The position numbers and the translations under genes were made by a program. A stretch of DNA of 9,585 nucleotides from an uncultured Clostridia bacterium (GTDB lineage Bacteria > Bacillota > Clostridia > Christensenellales > UBA1242). Shown here piece by piece: positions 5,996 through 9,585 of this stretch. The stretch covers positions 1 through 9,585 of the forward strand of contig CAMPBB010000013.1 of NCBI GenBank assembly GCA_946635125.1, in the 5' to 3' direction. The notes beneath the pieces are model-generated. The model had not been told where the DNA came from. It did no database searches and saw nothing but the letters and a program-made list of their open reading frames with translations. Numbering within the stretch: position 1 is the first letter of the stretch; each line of letters starts with the position of its first letter.

Positions 5996-6017
5996 CACAT
6001 TAAGGCGAGCTTTTTCA
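5977..6017 (+). repeat. Imperfect tandem duplication of the terminator 3' arm
   Basis: CATTAAGGCAAGTTTTTTTC (5977-5996, then A) is followed directly by CATTAAGGCGAGCTTTTTCA (5998-6017). The second copy could pair with the terminator's 5' arm through GCGAG, with one G-T pair, so it could compete with the first arm. It may be only a slippage product. Confidence 0.6.
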
Positions 6018-6023
6018 TATAAC
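5994..6023 (+). promoter_or_regulatory. Possible ddl promoter
   Basis: TTCACA (5994-5999) and TATAAC (6018-6023) are 18 bp apart, each one base from consensus. The predicted start, near 6030, falls on the ddl Shine-Dalgarno, leaving a very short leader. This weakens the call. Confidence 0.35.
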
Positions 6024-6040
6024 AATATTAAGGAGTTTAT

Positions 6041-7165
6041 ATGAAAAATATTGCAGTTGTTTTTGGTGGAAAGTCTGTTGAACACGACATATCAATAATC
6101 ACAGGAATTCAAACAATTTTAAATTTAAATGTTTGTTACAACATTATTCCAATTTACATAACAAAAAATGGAACATGGCTTACGGGAGAAAAATTAAAGA
6201 ACTTAAAAAGTTTTTCAGATTTTTCAAGAAAAGGTCTTTTTGAGTGTTACTTTAAACCTCACTCCAACTTTTTGAATATTAAAAAAATGTTTATTAAAAA
6301 ACAAAAAATTGATTGTGCTGTTCTTTGCCTTCATGGAGTTAACGGGGAAGATGGAAGCGTTCAAGGCGTTTTAAGGCTTTCAGAAATTCCACACACCAGT
6401 TCTGGAATTTTTGGAAGCGCAATAACAATGGATAAAGCCCTTTTAAAACTTGTTTTGGAAAAAGAAAACATAAAAACGCCAAAATTTGTGTTTTTCTATG
6501 CTTGTGAATTTGAAAATAATCCCAAAAAAATAATGGATTTAATAACACAAAAACTTGGAACAAAGGTTGTTGTTAAACCTGATAGGGCTGGAAGCAGCAT
6601 TGGGGTTAGAAAATGTGAAAGTGCAGAAGAAATTGAAAAAGCAATAAATTTTGCAAAATTTTTTGATAACAAAATTATTGTGGAAGAAGAAATTGAAAAT
6701 TTTAGAGAAATTAACCTTGCCGTGCTGGGAGAGAAGAATAACATAACTTTTTCATCTTTTGAAGAAGTCATAAAAGGTGAGAGCATATTAAGTTTTGACC
6801 AAAAATATATTAGTGACCAAGACACGCAAAGAGTTTTGAACATAAAACTTAAAAAAAGTGTTGAAAACAAAATAAAAGACTATGCAAAGAAAGCCTTTTA
6901 TGTTTGCGAGCTTTGTGGTGTTTGCCGTTTTGATTTTTTTGTGAGAGAAGATGAGGTTTTTCTTAACGAGATAAATTCAATTCCAGGTTCAATGGCAAAT
7001 TATCTTTTTAACGGAAAAACATTTCAAGAACTTTTAGATGAACTAATAAGCATTTCTGAGCATAGAGAAAAAGAGCGGGCAAATTTAACTTTTTCCTATA
7101 AGTCCGATGCCATAAGCGTTTTTGAAAAAGCAGAAAATTCAATAAAAACAAAAATGAGTCAGTAA
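6041..7165 (+). CDS. ddl: D-alanine--D-alanine ligase
   Basis: An ATP-grasp ligase that joins two D-Ala for peptidoglycan in the cytosol. The 374-residue protein shows the N-terminal FGGKSVEHD (8-16) and HGVNGEDGSVQG (98-109). GSAITMDK follows, then the ATP-grasp element VKPDRAGSSIGV (178-189). The Mg-binding end is NEINSIPGS (309-317), after CRFDFFV. The omega-loop region reads FDQKYISD, with Tyr256 where D-Ala-D-Ala enzymes carry Tyr and many D-lactate-type ligases carry Phe, so normal D-Ala-D-Ala specificity is expected. After PGS comes MANYLF rather than the longer common lid, then a charged C-terminal tail of about 30 residues. AAGGAG (6030-6035) lies 5 bases before the ATG. It follows the MurF-like gene after a terminator, so it may be partly uncoupled from that operon. 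Family call very firm; specificity inferred. Confidence 0.95.
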   Translation: MKNIAVVFGGKSVEHDISIITGIQTILNLNVCYNIIPIYITKNGTWLTGEKLKNLKSFSDFSRKGLFECYFKPHSNFLNIKKMFIKKQKIDCAVLCLHGVNGEDGSVQGVLRLSEIPHTSSGIFGSAITMDKALLKLVLEKENIKTPKFVFFYACEFENNPKKIMDLITQKLGTKVVVKPDRAGSSIGVRKCESAEEIEKAINFAKFFDNKIIVEEEIENFREINLAVLGEKNNITFSSFEEVIKGESILSFDQKYISDQDTQRVLNIKLKKSVENKIKDYAKKAFYVCELCGVCRFDFFVREDEVFLNEINSIPGSMANYLFNGKTFQELLDELISISEHREKERANLTFSYKSDAISVFEKAENSIKTKMSQ

Positions 7166-7180
7166 ACAAGGCTCATTTTT
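7150..7180. terminator. Bidirectional terminator between convergent genes
   Basis: AAAAATGAG (7150-7158) pairs perfectly with CTCATTTTT (7172-7180), with an added G-T pair inside. The stem contains the end of ddl, and its stop codon (7163-7165) sits in the loop. T-runs on both strands suit termination of ddl and of the minus-strand HTH gene ending at 7196. Confidence 0.75.
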
Positions 7181-7195
7181 ATTATGCAAAAATAT

Positions 7196-7513
7196 TTATT
7201 TTTGTGAATAATTATGCAATTTTAAAAACAAAATTTTTTCAAACAAAACATTGTTATCTTTTGTTAATTCAAGCAATGTTTGAAGTTCTTCTTGTGTGAA
7301 AAAAACATTTTTTAAGCAAAAATTGTTTTCAACATAAATTCCACCATTTCGTCCACATAGGCAAACAACAGGAATGCCCCAAACAGAAAGTGCGTCCAAG
7401 TAGCGGTAAACAGTTCTTGTGCTTAATTCAAGCTTTTCTGCCAAAACTTGTGCTGTTGTTTTGGGGTGATTTAAAAGATATAAAAGCATTCCAAAAATGT
7501 TGTTTATGTTCAT
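7196..7513 (-). CDS. Short HTH (YafY/DeoR-type) transcriptional regulator without sensor domain
   Basis: A 105-residue DNA-binding protein. The N-terminal winged helix-turn-helix (HTH_11 type) spans about 7-61: TTAQVLAEKLELSTRTVYRY (19-38), with the recognition helix around STRTVYRYLDAL, then WGIPVVCLCGRNGGIYV as the wing. This pattern is that of WYL-domain (YafY-like) regulators. Those are normally about 300 residues and carry a WYL sensor; here only the linker start (FTQEELQTLLEL) remains before the stop. It may be a natural single-domain form or a truncated remnant. The ATG at 7513 has AGGAGA (7526-7521) 7 bases upstream. It lies just after murG on the same strand with its own perfect promoter, whose spacer carries a palindromic operator, so it is probably tightly repressed. 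Target genes unknown. Confidence 0.85.
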   Translation of the reverse strand: MNINNIFGMLLYLLNHPKTTAQVLAEKLELSTRTVYRYLDALSVWGIPVVCLCGRNGGIYVENNFCLKNVFFTQEELQTLLELTKDNNVLFEKILFLKLHNYSQK

Positions 7514-7531
7514 GTTTTTTTCTCCTAACAA

Positions 7532-7560
7532 ATTATAGAACATATGTTCCAATTTGTCAA
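7532..7560 (-). promoter_or_regulatory. Perfect consensus promoter of the HTH gene
   Basis: On the minus strand, TTGACA (7560-7555) and TATAAT (7537-7532) are exactly 17 bp apart, both perfect matches. The murG stop codon (7559-7557) lies inside the -35 box. AGGAGA and the ATG at 7513 follow at good distances. Confidence 0.85.
7538..7549. promoter_or_regulatory. Palindromic operator GAACATATGTTC, LexA-box-like
   Basis: A perfect 12-bp palindrome fills most of the promoter spacer and touches the -10 box, so a bound dimer would block RNA polymerase. It fits the Bacillus-type LexA (DinR) core GAACRNRYGTTY at every position. It could equally be the regulator's own site. The palindrome is directly seen; the binding protein is inferred. 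Confidence 0.7.
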
Positions 7561-8621
7561 GAGTTTTGTGAAATTTTAAATTTATTTATTTGCTTAATAA
7601 TAACACCAATGCTGTTTAATTGTGAATAGTTATTCATTTTATTTTTTATTATTGTTTGTTTTAACAACAGGTTTTCAACTTGTTTTTTTAATTCTTGTGT
7701 TGTTTCATTTAAAAGGGTTAGAGCAAAACCACTTTTTTCAAAGTAGTTTGCATTTAAAACTTGTTCACCCCTTGTTTGTTTTCTTAAAGGGGAAATGAGC
7801 ATTGGAATTTTGCAAGCAAGAAGTTCAAAGAGCGAGTTTGCGCCTCCTCTGGTTATAGCAAAGTCTGCAATTGAGTAAATAGAAGACATGTTGTCACAAA
7901 AATCCATTTGATAATAGTTTTTGTGGGCAACTTTTTTTGTTTTATTTTTTCCAGTTATGTGAACAACAAAAAATTTTTCACACAAAAAATCCAAATTCTC
8001 AAAAATCAGTTCATTCAAACTTTGTGCTCCAAGGCTTCCGCCCATAACAATTAAAACTTTTGTGTTATTATTTATGTTCAATTTTTCTTTTAAACAAAAA
8101 TCTTTTAGCATCAGTTCTTTTCTCACTGGTGAACCAGAAAAAACTCCGTTTTTTAACTTTTGTGCGGTGGTTTCAAAAGATGTGCAAACAACTTTTGCTT
8201 TATTTTTTAACATTTTGTTTGAAAGCCCCAAAGTGATGTCACTTTCATGTAAAACAATGGGGATTGACAAAGAGTGGGCAGCCATGCACACAGGAACAGA
8301 AACAAATCCGCCTTTGCTAAAAACAATTTGTGGCTTAATTTTTTTTAAAAGTTTTTTGCATTTAAAATATGCGCCCAATAGTTTTAGTGGAATTAAAAGA
8401 TTTTTTAATGTTATTTTTCGAACAAGTTTTGGAGTTGTGATGCCAAAAAACTTTATGCCAGTTTGTTTTTCAACAATTTTTTTTTCGATTCCGTCACCAG
8501 AACCAATATAGTAAAAATCATCAAAAAAAGGTTTTAAGTCATCAACAAGGCTTAATCCGCCAAACACATGTCCAGCAGTTCCACCACCAGTTAATAGGAT
8601 TGTTTTTTTGTTAATCATCAT
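7557..8621 (-). CDS. murG: MurG-type UDP-GlcNAc transferase (lipid II synthesis)
   Basis: MurG adds GlcNAc to lipid I on the inner face of the membrane, giving lipid II. The 354-residue GT28 protein has normal length. The N-domain shows TGGGTAGHV (11-19), FSKGGFVSVPV (101-111) and HESD (125-128). GSPVR (163-167) lies near the hinge. The C-domain shows GGSLGAQSLNE (194-204), RGGANSLFELL (258-268) and QVLNAN (287-292), the donor-nucleotide site. After GHV the common PN is replaced by FGG, a variation in the acceptor loop. ATG codons at 8621 and 8618 are both possible. No Shine-Dalgarno precedes them. It is divergent from the topoisomerase gene, and its stop overlaps the promoter of the downstream HTH gene. 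The usual dcw neighbours (ftsW, murD) are absent. A MurG-like transferase for another lipid is possible but less likely. Confidence 0.92.
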   Translation of the reverse strand: MMINKKTILLTGGGTAGHVFGGLSLVDDLKPFFDDFYYIGSGDGIEKKIVEKQTGIKFFGITTPKLVRKITLKNLLIPLKLLGAYFKCKKLLKKIKPQIVFSKGGFVSVPVCMAAHSLSIPIVLHESDITLGLSNKMLKNKAKVVCTSFETTAQKLKNGVFSGSPVRKELMLKDFCLKEKLNINNNTKVLIVMGGSLGAQSLNELIFENLDFLCEKFFVVHITGKNKTKKVAHKNYYQMDFCDNMSSIYSIADFAITRGGANSLFELLACKIPMLISPLRKQTRGEQVLNANYFEKSGFALTLLNETTQELKKQVENLLLKQTIIKNKMNNYSQLNSIGVIIKQINKFKISQNS

Positions 8622-8628
8622 ACGAAAA

Positions 8629-8634
8629 AATATA
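8629..8634 (-). promoter_or_regulatory. Possible -10 box of murG
   Basis: TATATT on the minus strand (8634-8629) lies 7 bases ahead of the ATG at 8621. Transcription would start at the start codon. No convincing -35 box is seen at 16-18 bp in this A/T-run-rich stretch, so the call is tentative. Confidence 0.3.
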
Positions 8635-8684
8635 TGCAGTAAAAAATTTTTTTATTTAAAATTTGAAAAAGTGCCCATTTTCCT

Positions 8685-8714
8685 TTGTTTTTTTGTGCTC
8701 TTTTGTGTTAAAAT
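8685..8714 (+). promoter_or_regulatory. Possible promoter of the topoisomerase gene
   Basis: TTGTTT (8685-8690) and TAAAAT (8709-8714) are 18 bp apart. The predicted start near 8721 leaves a short leader containing GGAGG (8733-8737). The surroundings are very AT-rich, so confidence is moderate. Confidence 0.4.
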
Positions 8715-8744
8715 AAAAAGTATATAGGAAATGGAGGATAGATT

Positions 8745-9585
8745 TTGACTAAGCATTATGATTCAAAAGATATAGTTGTTTTGGAAGGGCTTGATGCTGT
8801 TCGTATGCGCCCGGGAATGTATATTGGAACAACTGGAACAAAAGGTCTTCACCACCTTTTGTGGGAAATTGTTGACAACTCAATTGACGAAATTTCAAAC
8901 GGATTTGGTAACAAAATCATTGTCACATTGTTTAAAGATGGAAGTGCTCAGGTTGAAGACAATGGAAGAGGAATTCCAGTTGACCCACATCCACAATTAA
9001 AGGTGTCTGGTGTTGAAGTTGTTTTCACTCAACTTCATGCCGGTGGAAAATTTGGAAATGAAAATTATAATTACTCTGGTGGTCTTCACGGAGTTGGTGC
9101 ATCTGTTACAAATGCGTTATCCAGGTGGCTTGAAGTTGAAGTTTGCCGTGATGGATATAAATATGCCATGCGTTTTGAAAGCATAACAAAGGGTGGAAAA
9201 ATTAAGAGCGGAATGGTTGTTGAGCCTCTTAAAAAAATTGGTCCAACAAACGCTTTTGGAACAAAAGTTAGATTTTTCCCAGATGACAGAGTTTTTGAAG
9301 ATATTGTTTTCAGCCACGACATTGTTAGTTCAAGGCTTAGGGAACTTGCCTTTTTGAACAAGGGAATTGAAATTGTTTTAATTGATGAAAGGCAAAAGAA
9401 AAACGAAAAACAAACATTTAAATATAATGGCGGTCTTAAAGATTTTGTTTTGTATTTAAACTCAAACAAAACAGTTGAGCACCCAAACCCAATTTATATT
9501 TCAGGGAAAAGCGATTTAATTGAACTTGAATGTGCTTTTCAATACACAAATTCATACACTGAAAACATTTTTAGTTATGTTAACA
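8745..9585 (+). CDS. parE: Type IIA DNA topoisomerase subunit B (ParE more likely than GyrB), 5' part
   Basis: The first 280 residues of an ATPase subunit that drives strand passage; the rest lies beyond the window. The GHKL ATPase domain shows VLEGLDAVRMRPGMYIG, then EIVDNSIDE (Mg-binding Asn), DNGRGIPVD, LHAGGKF and SGGLHGVGASVTNALS (ATP lid). The transducer domain has begun by the window edge. ParE-like points are EVVFTQLHAGGKF, RFFPDDRVFE and AFQYTNSYTENIFSYVN. GyrB-like points are EIVDNSIDE and RELAFLNKGIEI. No dnaN, recF or gyrA is nearby. The family is certain; ParE over GyrB is about 65:35. The start is a TTG at 8745 with GGAGG (8733-8737) 7 bases upstream; no in-frame ATG occurs until residues inside the conserved MRPGM. 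A rare start codon after a strong ribosome site may moderate expression. Confidence 0.93.
   Translation, partial: MTKHYDSKDIVVLEGLDAVRMRPGMYIGTTGTKGLHHLLWEIVDNSIDEISNGFGNKIIVTLFKDGSAQVEDNGRGIPVDPHPQLKVSGVEVVFTQLHAGGKFGNENYNYSGGLHGVGASVTNALSRWLEVEVCRDGYKYAMRFESITKGGKIKSGMVVEPLKKIGPTNAFGTKVRFFPDDRVFEDIVFSHDIVSSRLRELAFLNKGIEIVLIDERQKKNEKQTFKYNGGLKDFVLYLNSNKTVEHPNPIYISGKSDLIELECAFQYTNSYTENIFSYVN

Noticed and set aside
6496..6870. 124-codon antisense frame within ddl
   Set aside because: ddl is well supported by motifs across this region. The antisense frame has no family features or ribosome site.
7514..7552. Extended start (TTG at 7552) for the HTH regulator
   Set aside because: It would begin inside the promoter spacer and upstream of the -10 box. 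The ATG at 7513 has a good ribosome site.
8062..8511. 149-codon plus-strand frame within murG
   Set aside because: It lies opposite conserved MurG motifs, and no known family or start signal is visible.
9086..9469. 127-codon antisense frame within the topoisomerase gene
   Set aside because: The plus strand encodes a highly conserved ATPase domain here, so the antisense frame is incidental.
1..9585. tRNA, rRNA or riboswitch genes
   Set aside because: No cloverleaf, CCA end, rRNA segment or recognisable riboswitch core was seen in the intergenic regions, which are all short or filled by repeats and promoters.

Overview
The window is AT-rich, apart from some GC-richer repeats near the left end. 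It carries strong Shine-Dalgarno sites (AAGGAG, GGAGG), near-consensus sigma-A-type promoters and ATGA start/stop overlaps. With its gene content (RsfS, TsaE, a TsaB-RimI fusion, a membrane-anchored MurF-like ligase, Ddl, MurG and a type IIA topoisomerase B subunit), this points to a low-GC Bacillota chromosome, probably an uncultured Clostridia-type gut bacterium. The phylum is fairly secure; anything finer is a guess.

Left part (1-673): a small GIY-YIG endonuclease gene lies among three copies of a structured, GC-richer repeat. Each complete copy (415-516 and 549-644) is a head-to-head pair of one ~40-nt palindromic unit, like the BIMEs built from REP sequences in enterobacteria. Copy 1 is cut by the window edge. 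A bidirectional terminator closes this part. Next, on the minus strand, is an unrecognised four-helix membrane protein with a Cys cluster (672-1454).

Middle (1503-5995): one plus-strand operon from a good promoter. The order is rsfS (ribosome silencing), tsaE and a tsaB-rimI fusion (tRNA t6A synthesis plus S18 acetylation), an alpha/beta hydrolase, and a MurF-like ligase whose usual substrate-binding N-domain is replaced by about five membrane helices. Every junction overlaps, so translation is probably coupled. A strong hairpin terminator follows, and then ddl. MurF-like and Ddl activities would make D-Ala-D-Ala and load it onto the peptidoglycan precursor.

Right part (7150-9585): ddl ends against a convergent minus-strand pair, murG followed by a short HTH regulator. 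The regulator has a perfect TTGACA-N17-TATAAT promoter, and its spacer holds a perfect palindrome, GAACATATGTTC, that fits the Gram-positive LexA (SOS) box. Divergent from murG is the 5' part of a GyrB/ParE-type subunit (TTG start) that runs off the window.

The points most worth a second look are the repeat/GIY-YIG cassette, the promoter-spacer operator, the membrane-anchored MurF next to Ddl and a hydrolase, and three genes that lack Shine-Dalgarno sites, two of which may be leaderless.
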